Below, in pieces: positions 52,071 through 62,289 of a DNA stretch of 62,369 bases. Origin of the DNA: an uncultured Rhodospirillaceae bacterium (GTDB lineage Bacteria > Pseudomonadota > Alphaproteobacteria > Rhodospirillales > Magnetospirillaceae); contig CAJANN010000362.1 in assembly GCA_903941095.1 (NCBI GenBank), positions 1-62,369 of the forward strand, written 5' to 3'. The notes under the pieces were generated by a model. It searched no databases and was not told the DNA's origin. It was given only the letters and a program-made list of their open reading frames with translations. Numbering within the stretch: the stretch's first letter is position 1; each line of letters begins with the position of its first letter. A program made the position numbers and the translations under genes.

Positions 52071-52939
52071 GCATCGGCGACGGTCTGGCGGCGCTGCTGG
52101 TGGTCACCCTGTGGGGGCTGAACTTCATCGCCGTCAAGATCGCCGTGACCGTGCTGCCGCCCTTCCTGCTGTGCAGCCTGCGCTTCGCCCTGGTGGCCGC
52201 CGTCACCGTCTGGCTGTTCCGTCCGCGCCGCGATCAGATTCCCGGAATCGCCGCCCTGGCCCTGGTGCTGGGGGTCGGGCATTTCGGCCTGCTGTTCTGG
52301 GGTGTCGCCGGCATGGATGCCGCCTCGGCGGCCATCGTCACCCAACTGGGGGTGCCGTTCAGCGTCCTGCTGGCCTGGGCCGCCTATGGCGAGCGGCTGT
52401 CCCGGCCCCGCGCCCTGGGACTGGTCGCCGCCTTCTCCGGTGTCGGGCTGCTGGCCGGCGAACCGACCCTGCCCGACACCGCCCCGCTGCTGGTGGCGGT
52501 CCTGGCGATGGCCGCCTGGGCGGTCAGCAACCTGCAGGTCAAGCGCCTGGGCGCCATCCATCCCCTGGCCCTGAACGGCTGGATGGGGATGATGGCCTCG
52601 CCGCTGCTGGCCGCCGCCTCGGCCGTCGGCGAAACCGGCCAGTGGACCGCCCTGACCTCCATCACCTGGCCGGTGGCGGCGGCCCTGGCCTATACCGCCA
52701 TCGGCTCGTCGCTGGTGGCCTATACCCTGTGGTACCGGCTGGTCGGCCGCCATCCGCTGACCCAACTGGTGCCCATCACCCTGCTGGGGCCGGTGATCGG
52801 CGTCGCCGGCGGCGTCCTGGCCCTGGGCGAGACGCTGACATGGCAGAAGCTGGTCGGCGGCGCCATCACCGTGGGCGGCGTCGCCGCCGTGCAGCTGCTG
52901 GGCCGTCCCGCCCCCGTACCATCGGATCAGGCCCCGTGA
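52067..52939 (+). CDS. EamA/DMT-family transporter
   Basis: Ten hydrophobic segments; GLNFIAVKIA...LRFALVA EamA pattern. Confidence 0.9.
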   Translation: MSIGDGLAALLVVTLWGLNFIAVKIAVTVLPPFLLCSLRFALVAAVTVWLFRPRRDQIPGIAALALVLGVGHFGLLFWGVAGMDAASAAIVTQLGVPFSVLLAWAAYGERLSRPRALGLVAAFSGVGLLAGEPTLPDTAPLLVAVLAMAAWAVSNLQVKRLGAIHPLALNGWMGMMASPLLAAASAVGETGQWTALTSITWPVAAALAYTAIGSSLVAYTLWYRLVGRHPLTQLVPITLLGPVIGVAGGVLALGETLTWQKLVGGAITVGGVAAVQLLGRPAPVPSDQAP

Positions 52940-53520
52940 TCACCCATCCGTCACCCAACCACGGCCCGCGCCGCGCCGCCCAGGTCGACATGCTGGTGCT
53001 GCATTACACCGCAATCGACGGGCCGGCATCGCTGGCCCGGCTGTGCGATCCGGCCGCCGAGGTGTCGGCCCATTATCTGATCGAAGAGGACGGCACGATC
53101 TTCGCCCTGGTGGCGGAAAGCGAACGGGCCTGGCATGCCGGACTGTCGTCCTGGCAAGGCGGGCACGACGTCAATTCGCGCTCGGTGGGTATCGAACTGG
53201 TCAATTCCGGCAGCGCCCCGTTCAGCGAACCCCAGATCGACGCGCTGCTGGCGCTGGGTCGGGACATCCTGTCCCGCCACCCCATTCCGCCGGAGAACGT
53301 GGTCGGCCATTCCGACGTGGCTCCAACCCGCAAGCGGGATCCCGGCCCGCTGTTCCCGTGGGCCAGGCTGGCGGCGGCAGGCATCGGCCGCTGGCCGTTC
53401 CCCGATCCGGCCGACCTGCCCGAGCCGGCGGTCCTGGCCGCCTACGGCTACGACGTCACCGACCTGCCGGCGGCCATCCACGCCTTTCGGATGCATTTCC
53501 GCCCCATCGGTATAGCTTGA
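52936..53520 (+). CDS. N-acetylmuramoyl-L-alanine amidase (amidase_2/AmpD-like)
   Basis: VDMLVLHYTAI...EVSAHYLIEEDGTIFALVAESERAWHAG...SVGIELVN...VVGHSDVAPTRKRDPGPLFPW; GTG start overlapping TGA of upstream gene. Confidence 0.9.
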   Translation: MITHPSPNHGPRRAAQVDMLVLHYTAIDGPASLARLCDPAAEVSAHYLIEEDGTIFALVAESERAWHAGLSSWQGGHDVNSRSVGIELVNSGSAPFSEPQIDALLALGRDILSRHPIPPENVVGHSDVAPTRKRDPGPLFPWARLAAAGIGRWPFPDPADLPEPAVLAAYGYDVTDLPAAIHAFRMHFRPIGIA

Positions 53521-53595
53521 AGCAGGGCTTCCCCATCCCCTTATGACGGATATGGCAATCCGTGCGGATTGCTTCGGGAATGGGGAGATCGAGCC

Positions 53596-54039
53596 ATGTT
53601 CGTCAAGAATATCCTGAAGGGAAAGGCCCGCGGCGCCGGAATCGTCACCGTCTCGCCCGAGGCCTCGATCGCCGAGGCCGCCAAGCTGCTGGCCGCCAAC
53701 CGCATCGGGGCGCTGATCGTCACCGAAGCCGACGGCCTGATCGTCGGCATCCTGTCGGAGCGCGATATCGTGCGCGGACTGGCGGCGCAGGAAAACATCT
53801 GCACCACGGCCCGGGTCTGCGACCTGATGACCATCGCCGTGCTGACCTGCCACGAGGACGACACCATCGACAGCCTGATGCAAACCATGACCGCGCGGCG
53901 CATCCGCCACCTGCCGGTGGTGGGCGGCGACGGCCGGCTGACCGGCATCGTCACCATCGGCGACGTGGTGAAAAGCCGCCTGGACGAAGCCGACATGGAA
54001 GTGGACAACCTGCGCCACTACGTGTCGGCCTCGCGCTGA
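53596..54039 (+). CDS. tandem CBS-domain protein
   Basis: TVSPEASIAEAAKLLAANRIGALIVTEADGLIVGILSERDIVRGL ... RIRHLPVVGGDGRLTGIVTIGDVVKSRL. Confidence 0.92.
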   Translation: MFVKNILKGKARGAGIVTVSPEASIAEAAKLLAANRIGALIVTEADGLIVGILSERDIVRGLAAQENICTTARVCDLMTIAVLTCHEDDTIDSLMQTMTARRIRHLPVVGGDGRLTGIVTIGDVVKSRLDEADMEVDNLRHYVSASR

Positions 54040-54047
54040 GGCCGCTG

Positions 54048-54073
54048 CCCCCCGCCCCTGAAAAGGCGGGGGG
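54048..54073. terminator. hairpin between convergent genes
   Basis: CCCCCCGCC-cctgaaaa-GGCGGGGGG. Confidence 0.55.
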
Positions 54074-54082
54074 AAACCGGCG

Positions 54083-54409
54083 TCACTCGACGGTGATGTC
54101 GGTGACCTGTTCGTAGACTTCGCCGGAATCGTCGTGGAACGTCAGCTTGATCTTCCCCGAATCCGTCGCCAGCGCGTAGCAGGTGACGAAGGGGTTGGCC
54201 GACATGGCGGTGTGCCAGTCGCTGCTGACGATCACGTCGTTGTTCCAGGTGCAGACGAACTTGTTGATGATCCGCCGCGGAATGGTCTTCCCGGCGGCGT
54301 CCTTGCGCTGTCCGGTTTCCATGTCGTGGGTGATCTGGGCCTTGATCTCGATGATCTCGCCCTTCTTCGCTTTCGCCGGGATACGGCTTTTGATGGCGGG
54401 TGCAGCCAT
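54083..54409 (-). CDS. soxZ: sulfur carrier complex subunit SoxZ
   Basis: AAPAIKSRIPAKAKKGEIIEIKAQITHDMETGQRKDAAGKTIPRRIINKFVCTWNNDVI. Confidence 0.93.
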   Translation of the reverse strand: MAAPAIKSRIPAKAKKGEIIEIKAQITHDMETGQRKDAAGKTIPRRIINKFVCTWNNDVIVSSDWHTAMSANPFVTCYALATDSGKIKLTFHDDSGEVYEQVTDITVE

Positions 54410-54430
54410 GATCCAACCTTTCCTGAAACG

Positions 54431-54892
54431 TCAGCCGCCGCAGCCGCCGATGGTGACCTTGATTTCCTGCTTGGCGGTCCAGACCGACCCGTCGGACATC
54501 ACGGCATAGGCCCGCACCACCTGGGTCTTGGCCAGACGCATGCGGAACGCCACCTCGGCCTTGCCGGAGCGGGGGGTCAGGAACCACGACGACACGCCGG
54601 GGGCCGGATTTCCCTCGGCCACCACGTGGATCGCCTTGACATGGTCGGCGGCGGTCATCGGGCTGTCCACCGCCACGGCGACGGCCTCGGCCGCACCGCT
54701 TTCGGCCACATCCTTCAGTTTCAGCTGGACCTTGCCTTCCTTGGCAGCGGCACCGCCGACCAGCTTCTTGACCAGATCGTCGGCCTCTTGCGGCGTGGCC
54801 CGCGCCGTCCGGGGCGCCGCAACCGCAACCGCCCCGGCGCCGGCAACGGCCAGCACGTCGCGCCGGGACCAGCCCTGCACCTTGTTCGCCAT
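54431..54892 (-). CDS. soxY: sulfur carrier protein SoxY
   Basis: Tat-like signal WSRRDVLAVAGAGAVAVAA; C-terminal IGGCGG swinging-arm motif. Confidence 0.94.
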   Translation of the reverse strand: MANKVQGWSRRDVLAVAGAGAVAVAAPRTARATPQEADDLVKKLVGGAAAKEGKVQLKLKDVAESGAAEAVAVAVDSPMTAADHVKAIHVVAEGNPAPGVSSWFLTPRSGKAEVAFRMRLAKTQVVRAYAVMSDGSVWTAKQEIKVTIGGCGG

Positions 54893-55124
54893 ACCCTTGA
54901 TCTCCTTCCGGGGCGGAAAAACGCCAGCGTCGCCGCCCCATCGACAATGACGGCGAAGGGTAGCGGATGCAGCCCGGTCAAGGCAATATCTGTATTAGCG
55001 TTTTATTAAGTTATGGAGACGGAATGGGATTGCCTTGCAATTCATGTCCGATTCGGCAAAAATGACGTACTGCGCAGAAGCGTAGTTGCTTTGAATCGGC
55101 AGACTGACGAGAAGGGTCACGTCC

Positions 55125-55991
55125 ATGGTCGACGATCTTGATATCGCCCGGCGCGTTCAATACGCCCCTTTGGCTCCGCAGCAGGGCGGAGTCCAACTGA
55201 TCAATCCCATCGAAGAGGCGTCGCAGCCGCTGACGGTCGAGGACGCCGTCCAGCTTTCGGCACAGGCCCGCAGCTTCATGAAGGACATGCTGGAAAGCCA
55301 GAGCGTGGCCGAAGCATGGCTGCGCCAGAAGACCGCGCCGCCGGACATGACCGATCCCCGCCAGCTTGAATCCACGTCGCAGTCCACCGACAGCAACGAC
55401 AAGGACAAAGAGCAGCAGCAATCGCTGAAAAAGGCCTTCGACCAGACGATGACCGACATCAACTGGTTGCTGGACGCCATCGGCGTCAACAAGGCCGACG
55501 TCAATCCCATCGCCGACGCCATCGCCCAGAAGGCCGCGGCCTCCGGAGTGGGCGTCGTTCCGCCGCTGCCCGAGGTTCTGGCCCGTGCCCAGCAGTCCGG
55601 TTCGGTCGCGGCGCTGTTCGCCGAAAACATCGACGTCACCGTGCAGCGCGGCCGGGTGGTCGACGCCAGCGTCGAGCGGGTCACCATCACCCAGGTTCAC
55701 GACACCGTGGGCGACCGCTTTGCCGGCACCGACAAGCCGCTGGTCCTGGATGTCGGCGGCGAATTGCAGCAGATCCGCACCCCGTCGATCGGCACCGGCA
55801 ATGACGGGGTCATCACCCCGTCGGCCCGCGCCGACAACAACAAGGCGGCCAAGGTCGCCGAGGCGCTGACCGAACGTTCCGACCGCCCCGAGGACCCGCG
55901 TCGCGCGTTGCTGATCGTCCGCGAGGGCGGCAGGCTGCACCAGGAAGGCACCGTCCGCGTCAAGCTTGACGCCCTGATGCCGATCCGCTGA
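55125..55991 (+). CDS. hypothetical protein
   Basis: 288-aa ORF, no recognised family; good-length intergenic region upstream. Confidence 0.6.
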   Translation: MVDDLDIARRVQYAPLAPQQGGVQLINPIEEASQPLTVEDAVQLSAQARSFMKDMLESQSVAEAWLRQKTAPPDMTDPRQLESTSQSTDSNDKDKEQQQSLKKAFDQTMTDINWLLDAIGVNKADVNPIADAIAQKAAASGVGVVPPLPEVLARAQQSGSVAALFAENIDVTVQRGRVVDASVERVTITQVHDTVGDRFAGTDKPLVLDVGGELQQIRTPSIGTGNDGVITPSARADNNKAAKVAEALTERSDRPEDPRRALLIVREGGRLHQEGTVRVKLDALMPIR

Positions 55992-56001
55992 GCGGGCAAC
56001 C

Positions 56002-56027
56002 GGCCGAGGGGGCTTCCCCCCGGCCGT
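56002..56027. terminator. hairpin between convergent genes
   Basis: CGGCCGAGGGGG-CTT-CCCCCCGGCCG (one A/C mismatch). Confidence 0.55.
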
Positions 56028-56036
56028 TCCCGGCCC

Positions 56037-58091
56037 TTATCGCAGGCTGGCCTCGATATTGCCGCCGTCCACGGTGACGGTGCAGGCCGTGGTCTTGCCG
56101 GCACGGGCCAGCCAGACGAAGGCGTCGGCGACATCCTCGGCACCGACTTCGCGGCCCAGCAGGTTGCCGGCCATGTAATCCTTTTCCGAGACGCCGCGCG
56201 CCTTCGAGCGCGCCGCGATCATGTCGGCGGTCAGCAGGCCCGACCGGATACGGTCGGCGTTGACCGCGTTCGAGCGGATGCCGTCGGCGCCGTGATCCAG
56301 CGCGTATTGCTTCATCAGGAACAGGGTCGCCGCCTTAGGCAGTCCGTAGGGGCCGAAGTTCCGGCCCGGATTCAACGCCTGCTTCGAGGTATTGAACAGC
56401 AGGCAGCCGCCGGTACCCTGCGCCTTCATCACCCGGATTGCCGCCTGGGCCACCGCCTGATGGGCGAAGAAGTTCAGTTCGAAGCTTTGCCGCACCACGG
56501 ACTCGTCGACGGTGCCGACCTGCCCCTGCCACGCCGCCCCGGCATTGGAGACGACGACGTCGACCCCGCCGAAATGGGCGGCGACGGCAGAGAAGGCTGC
56601 GGCCACCGAGGCCCCGTCGGTGACGTCGCAGGCCAGTCCCAGGGTCCGGCCGCCGATCTGGCGGGCGGTGTCCCTGGCGGCGGCCTCGTTGCGGTCGAGC
56701 ACGGCGACCTCGCAGCCTTCCTTGGCGAAGGCCGCCGCCGTCGCGGCGCCGATGCCCGAGCCGCCGCCGGTGACCACCACGATCTGCCGGGCCAGCGGCT
56801 TCTCGGCCCCCTTGCCCAGCTTGGCCTGTTCCAGGCTCCAGTATTCGCAGTCGAACATGTCGGCTTCCGACACGGGCTGATAGGTGCCGATGGCCTCGGC
56901 GTCGGTGACGCTTTCCACCGTGTTGACCGCGATGTCGGCGGCGATCGCCGCGTCCTTCTTCGAGGCACCGACGCCGAACAGCCCCAGGCCGGGGACCAGA
57001 ACCACCCGCGGCATCGGGTCCAGTTCGGTCTTCCTGGGCTGTGCCCGCTGGTTGTTGCGCGAAAAATAGTCGTGGTACAGCGCCTCGTAGGCGCCGATGG
57101 CGGTCCTGGCCGCAGCCGCCCATTCATCCAGCTTGCCGGCCTCGGGCGCCGGCAGCACCACCGGCCAGTTCTTGGTGCGGATGGTGTGGTCGGGGGTGAC
57201 CACGCCGACCTGCGAATAGCGTTCGACCTCGGCGCCGTCGACATAGGCGCGGATGGCGTCCGAGGTGCGGAAATCCAGCACCCAGCGGGTGAAGGCGCCG
57301 TCGCCCCGGTCGATGGACAGCTGGCCGCGCAGGATCGGCGCCACGTCGGCGACGGCGGCCACGGCGGCCGGCAGGGGAGCCTTGACGAAGACCGGCTTGC
57401 GGTTCTGCTGCAGGCGCTGTTCGGCCAGGCTGACCATCTCGATCATCCGCTCGTAGGCTTCGCGGGCGGTGGCCCCGAAGGTGAAGATGCCGTGCTTCAG
57501 CAGGACCAGCCCCTCGACGGCCGGGTCCTGTTCGAACACTTCCGCCGCCTTCCTGGCCAGGGCGAAGCCCGGCATGATGTAGGGGACATAGCCCATGCGC
57601 CGGCCGTACAGCGCCCGGCACAATTCCTCGCCGTCGGGCTGGTCGGTCACCGACAGCACCGCGGTCGAGTGGGTGTGGTCGATGAACTTGTGCGGCAGGA
57701 AGGCATGCAGCAGGGTTTCCACCGACGGATTGGGGCTGGCCTGATCCATCAGGTTGCCGCGCTGGTAATTGACCATGTCCTCGTCCGACAGCCTGTCCAG
57801 GGCGCGCAGCTTCATCAGCGGCGCCAGCCGCACCGCCGGCAGGCCGGCCGGTTCGATGTTGCCCATGTCCCAGCCCGACCCCTTGACGCACAGCACGTCG
57901 ACGCTTTCGCCCAGCAGGTCGGTCGCCTGCGTCTTGACCGAGGTGTTGCCGCCGCCATGCAGCACCAGGCGCGGGTCGCCGCCCAGCAGCCGGGTGGTGT
58001 AGACGCGAAGCGCCACATCCTGGTTATGGCCTTGCGCCTGATATTTGGCGATGAAGGCTTGGGCGTCGGTGTCGGACCACAGGGATTTCAT
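56037..58091 (-). CDS. bifunctional class II aldolase / short-chain dehydrogenase (RhaD-SDR type fusion)
   Basis: Aldolase half: RLVLHGGGNTSVK, HTHSTAVLSVTD; SDR half: VVVTGGGSGIGAATAAAFA, YGLPKAA with Ser 13 residues upstream. Confidence 0.92.
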   Translation of the reverse strand: MKSLWSDTDAQAFIAKYQAQGHNQDVALRVYTTRLLGGDPRLVLHGGGNTSVKTQATDLLGESVDVLCVKGSGWDMGNIEPAGLPAVRLAPLMKLRALDRLSDEDMVNYQRGNLMDQASPNPSVETLLHAFLPHKFIDHTHSTAVLSVTDQPDGEELCRALYGRRMGYVPYIMPGFALARKAAEVFEQDPAVEGLVLLKHGIFTFGATAREAYERMIEMVSLAEQRLQQNRKPVFVKAPLPAAVAAVADVAPILRGQLSIDRGDGAFTRWVLDFRTSDAIRAYVDGAEVERYSQVGVVTPDHTIRTKNWPVVLPAPEAGKLDEWAAAARTAIGAYEALYHDYFSRNNQRAQPRKTELDPMPRVVLVPGLGLFGVGASKKDAAIAADIAVNTVESVTDAEAIGTYQPVSEADMFDCEYWSLEQAKLGKGAEKPLARQIVVVTGGGSGIGAATAAAFAKEGCEVAVLDRNEAAARDTARQIGGRTLGLACDVTDGASVAAAFSAVAAHFGGVDVVVSNAGAAWQGQVGTVDESVVRQSFELNFFAHQAVAQAAIRVMKAQGTGGCLLFNTSKQALNPGRNFGPYGLPKAATLFLMKQYALDHGADGIRSNAVNADRIRSGLLTADMIAARSKARGVSEKDYMAGNLLGREVGAEDVADAFVWLARAGKTTACTVTVDGGNIEASLR

Positions 58092-58100
58092 CGGAAGGCC

Positions 58101-59201
58101 TCACGCATGCTCGGGAAACAGGGATTTCAGCCCTTCCGGGCTGGCGGGACAGACGCCGCGTTCGGTGATCAGGCCGGTCACCAGCCGGGCCGGGGTGACG
58201 TCGAATCCCCAATTGCCGGCCGGGCTGCCGTCGGGTGTGACCTGGACGGCGACGATGGCGCCGTCCGCGGTCTTGCCGGTCATGTGGGTCTGCTCGGCGG
58301 CGTCGCGTTCCTCGATGGGGATTTCCCTGACGCCGTCGGCGACGCTCCAGTCGATGGTCGGGCTGGGCAGCGCGACATAGAACGGCACGCCGTTGTCCTT
58401 GGCGGCCAGCGCCTTCAGATAGGTGCCGATCTTGTTGCAGACGTCGCCCGACCGGGTGGTGCGGTCGGTGCCGACGATGCACAGGTCCACCATGCCGTGC
58501 TGCATCAAATGGCCGCCGGTATTGTCGGCGATGACCGTGTGCGGCACGCCGTGCCAGTTCAGCTCGCGCGCGGTCAGGCTGGCGCCCTGGTTGCGCGGCC
58601 GCGTCTCGTCGACCCACACATGCACCGGGATGCCGGCGTCGAACGCCTTGTACACCGGGGCCAGGGCGGTGCCCCAGTCGACGGTGGCCAGCCAGCCGGC
58701 ATTGCAGTGGGTCAGCACGTTGACGCGTTCGGCGCCCCCGGCCCGGGCCTTGTCCCAGGCTTCGGCGATCAGCCGGGCGCCGTTGTCGCCGATGGCGGAA
58801 TTGATGGCGACGTCCTCGTCGGCGATCTCGCCGGCCCGCTTCCAGGCGGCGGCGAACCGCTGCCCTTCCGGGATGCCGCCCAGCGCCCTGATCATCTCGT
58901 CCAGCGCCCATTTCAGGTTGATGGCGGTGGGGCGGGTGGCGTGCAGGACGTTGTAGGACACGGTCAGGGCCAGATCGGACGGGTTGGCCCGGGCGGCCAG
59001 GGCCATGCCGTAGGCGGCGGTGGCGCCGATCAGGGGGGCGCCGCGCACCAGCATGGCCTTGATGGCGTGGGCCGCCTCGGCCAGGGTTTCCAGCCGCACG
59101 GTGATCAGCTCGTGCGGCAGCCGGGTCTGGTCGATGATCTCGACCGCCTGCCCGTCGGCAGCCGGCCAGATGGTGCGGGTGGGGGTGCCGTTGATCTTCA
59201 T
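58101..59201 (-). CDS. mtnA: S-methyl-5-thioribose-1-phosphate isomerase
   Basis: [80 protein letters not shown]. Confidence 0.95.
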   Translation of the reverse strand: MKINGTPTRTIWPAADGQAVEIIDQTRLPHELITVRLETLAEAAHAIKAMLVRGAPLIGATAAYGMALAARANPSDLALTVSYNVLHATRPTAINLKWALDEMIRALGGIPEGQRFAAAWKRAGEIADEDVAINSAIGDNGARLIAEAWDKARAGGAERVNVLTHCNAGWLATVDWGTALAPVYKAFDAGIPVHVWVDETRPRNQGASLTARELNWHGVPHTVIADNTGGHLMQHGMVDLCIVGTDRTTRSGDVCNKIGTYLKALAAKDNGVPFYVALPSPTIDWSVADGVREIPIEERDAAEQTHMTGKTADGAIVAVQVTPDGSPAGNWGFDVTPARLVTGLITERGVCPASPEGLKSLFPEHA

Positions 59202-59398
59202 GCCGTCAGGTCCTTGCGCAAATCCGCGTGTTCGGCCGCGAACCTTAAGGGATGGCGGACGGCGGCGCAATCGCAGGGTGATCGCCCCTGACATTGACAG
59301 CGCAGGCTTTGCTCTCTATCTGTTGCCGGTCGCCACAGGCCCGGCGCCCCAGGGCCGCCTGACGGCTTGTCCGTACGTCTTTTCCCGAGGTATCCCCC

Positions 59399-62131
59399 AT
59401 GTTTGGCGCCCTAGCCCGCCGGCTCTTCGGAACCGCAAACGACCGCATCGTCAAAGGCCTGAAGAAGAACGTCGACGCCATCAACGCGCTTGAGGCGCAG
59501 ATGACCGCGCTGTCCGACGAAGCGTTGCGCGCCAAGACCGAAGAGTTCCGCGCCCGCCTGGCCGACGGCGCCGACCTGGACGACCTGCTGGTGGACGCCT
59601 TCGCCGTGGTGCGCGAGGCCGCCCGCCGCGCCCTGGGCCAGCGTCACTTCGACGTGCAGCTGATGGGCGGCATGGTGCTGCACATGGGCAAGATCGCCGA
59701 AATGCGGACGGGTGAAGGCAAGACCCTGGTGGCCACCCTGCCGGTCTACCTGAACGCCCTGACCGGGGCCGGCGTCCATGTCGTCACCGTCAACGACTAC
59801 CTGGCCAGCCGCGACGCCGAATGGATGGGGAAGGTCTACCGCTTCCTGGGCCTGACCGTGGGCTGCATCCATCACGGGCTGGACGACGACCAGCGCCGCG
59901 AGGCCTATGGCTGCGACGTCACCTACGGCACCAACAACGAACTGGGCTTCGACTATCTGCGCGACAACATGAAGTTCCGGCTGGAGGACATGGTCCACCG
60001 CCCCTTCAACTACGCCATCGTCGACGAGGTCGATTCGATCCTGGTGGACGAGGCGCGCACCCCGCTGATCATCTCGGGACCCACCGAGGACAATTCCGAG
60101 CTGTACCGCTTCGTCGACCGCCTGATGCCCGATCTGGTCGAGGGCGATTACGAAAAGGACGAGAAGACCCGCGCCGTCACCCTGACCGAACAGGGCACCG
60201 AGCATATCGAGCAATTGCTGATCGGCGCCGGGCTGCTGAAGGAAGACGGCAACCTGTACGACATCGGCAATGTCAGCCTGGTCCACCACGTCAACCAGGC
60301 GCTGCGCGCCCACAAGCTGTTCACCCCCGACGTCGATTACATCGTCAAGAACGGCAAGGTGGTGATCATCGACGAGTTCACCGGCCGCATGATGGAAGGC
60401 CGCCGCTTCTCGGAAGGCCTGCACCAGGCGCTGGAAGCCCGCGAAGGCGTCGAGATCCAGAACGAGAACCAGACCCTGGCCTCGATCACCTTCCAGAACC
60501 TGTTCCGCCTGTATCCCAAGCTGTCGGGCATGACCGGCACCGCCATGACCGAGGCCGGCGAGTTCCAGGAAATCTACAACCTGGACGTGGTCGACATGCC
60601 GACCAACCTGCCGGTCAGCCGCAAGGACCATGACGACGAGGTCTATCGTACCGCCCGCGAGAAGTACGAGGCCATCGTCACCCTGATCGAGGAATGCCGC
60701 GCCCGCAAGCAGCCGGTGCTGGTCGGCACCACCTCGATCGAGAAGTCGGAACTGCTGTCCGAGCAGCTGAAGAAGAAGAAGATCCCCCATCAGGTGCTGA
60801 ACGCCCGCCATCACGAGCAGGAAGCCAGCATCGTCGCCCAGGCCGGCGTGCCCGGCGCCGTCACCATCGCCACCAACATGGCCGGCCGCGGCACCGACAT
60901 CCAGCTGGGCGGCAACGTCGACATGCGCATCCGCCTGGAACTGGGCGACGTCGCCGACGAAGCCGAACTGACGCGGCGCATCCAGACCATCAAGGACGAG
61001 GTCGCCGCCGGCAAGGCCGAGGCGCTGGCCGCCGGCGGCCTGTACGTGGTCGGCACCGAACGCCACGAAAGCCGCCGCATCGACAACCAGCTGCGCGGCC
61101 GCTCGGGCCGCCAGGGCGACCCCGGGGCCTCGAAGTTCTTCCTGTCGCTGGAAGACGACCTGATGCGCATCTTCGGTTCGCAGCGCATGGACGGCATGCT
61201 GCAGAAGCTGGGGCTGAAGGATGGCGAGGCCATCATCCATCCGTGGATCAACAAGGCCCTGGAAAAAGCCCAGCAGAAGGTCGAGGCGCGCAATTTCGAC
61301 GTGCGCAAGAACCTGCTGAAGTTCGACGACGTGATGAACGACCAGCGCAAGGTCATCTACGAGCAGCGCAAGGAGCTGATGCAGGCCGACGAGGTGGCCG
61401 ACGAGATCGTCGCCATGCGGCACGAGGCCATCGCCGAAATGGTCGAGCGGGCGATTCCCGAACGGGCCTATGCCGAAGAATGGAACACCGCCTCGCTGCA
61501 CGAAGAGGTGCTGCGGGTGTTCAACCTGGACCTGCCGATCGCCGAATGGGCCAAGGAAGAAGGCATCGCCGACCAGGAGATCAAGGCCCGCATCACCGAC
61601 GCCGCCGACCGCAAGATGGCCGGCAAGGCCGCCGAATACGGCCCCGACATCATGCGCATGGTGGAAAAAAGCCTGTTGCTGCAGATTCTCGACCAGTCGT
61701 GGAAGGAACATCTGCTGCAACTGGACCATCTGCGCCAGGGCATCGGCCTGCGCGCCTATGGCCAGCGCGATCCCTTGAACGAGTACAAGCGCGAAGCCTT
61801 CAACCTGTTCGAGGTCCTGCTGCACGACCTGCGCGAACGGGTGACCACCGTTCTGGCCCATGTCGAGCTGCGCGTCGGCCCGTCCGAGGCCGAAATGGAA
61901 CAGGCCCTGACCCCGCAGCCCCCGCGCGAGATGCACGAAAGCCGCATCGACCCGGCTTTCGGCCGCGACCCGGCCAGCGACGCCCAGGTTCTGGCCGGGC
62001 CGCCGCAGCCGGTGCGCAAGCAGGTGGCGGTCGAAGGCGACCCGTCGACCTGGGCCGACACCCCCCGCAACGCCCCCTGCCCCTGCGGTTCGGGCAAGAA
62101 ATACAAGCACTGCCACGGGGCGATGGCCTAA
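59399..62131 (+). CDS. secA: preprotein translocase ATPase SecA
   Basis: [55 protein letters not shown]-terminal [14 protein letters not shown] zinc motif. Confidence 0.98.
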   Translation: MFGALARRLFGTANDRIVKGLKKNVDAINALEAQMTALSDEALRAKTEEFRARLADGADLDDLLVDAFAVVREAARRALGQRHFDVQLMGGMVLHMGKIAEMRTGEGKTLVATLPVYLNALTGAGVHVVTVNDYLASRDAEWMGKVYRFLGLTVGCIHHGLDDDQRREAYGCDVTYGTNNELGFDYLRDNMKFRLEDMVHRPFNYAIVDEVDSILVDEARTPLIISGPTEDNSELYRFVDRLMPDLVEGDYEKDEKTRAVTLTEQGTEHIEQLLIGAGLLKEDGNLYDIGNVSLVHHVNQALRAHKLFTPDVDYIVKNGKVVIIDEFTGRMMEGRRFSEGLHQALEAREGVEIQNENQTLASITFQNLFRLYPKLSGMTGTAMTEAGEFQEIYNLDVVDMPTNLPVSRKDHDDEVYRTAREKYEAIVTLIEECRARKQPVLVGTTSIEKSELLSEQLKKKKIPHQVLNARHHEQEASIVAQAGVPGAVTIATNMAGRGTDIQLGGNVDMRIRLELGDVADEAELTRRIQTIKDEVAAGKAEALAAGGLYVVGTERHESRRIDNQLRGRSGRQGDPGASKFFLSLEDDLMRIFGSQRMDGMLQKLGLKDGEAIIHPWINKALEKAQQKVEARNFDVRKNLLKFDDVMNDQRKVIYEQRKELMQADEVADEIVAMRHEAIAEMVERAIPERAYAEEWNTASLHEEVLRVFNLDLPIAEWAKEEGIADQEIKARITDAADRKMAGKAAEYGPDIMRMVEKSLLLQILDQSWKEHLLQLDHLRQGIGLRAYGQRDPLNEYKREAFNLFEVLLHDLRERVTTVLAHVELRVGPSEAEMEQALTPQPPREMHESRIDPAFGRDPASDAQVLAGPPQPVRKQVAVEGDPSTWADTPRNAPCPCGSGKKYKHCHGAMA

Positions 62132-62264
62132 GGGCACGATCGGGGCCGGGGACTGACGTCACCGGCCTTTCGGTCATGCCGGTCCGAAGCCCCGGAGGGA
62201 AAGCGGGGACGCACAAGGGGGCGGATGCCCCCGCCGGCGATCGAGGCTGACATGAAATAAGGCC

Positions 62265-62289
62265 GGGTGATCGCCAAAGGCGATCACCC
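62265..62289. other. perfect hairpin in intergenic region downstream of secA
   Basis: GGGTGATCGCC-AAA-GGCGATCACCC, 11-bp arms; companion hairpin GGGGGC-GGAT-GCCCCC at 62217-62232. Confidence 0.7.

Noticed and set aside
56292-59291. 999-aa plus-strand ORF
   Set aside because: Shadow ORF antisense to the aldolase-SDR and mtnA genes; no family motifs.
59411-62137. 908-aa minus-strand ORF antisense to almost all of secA
   Set aside because: High-GC codon bias leaves the antisense frame open; composition (G/V/D/Q/H-rich) is typical of a shadow ORF, and secA is unambiguous on +.
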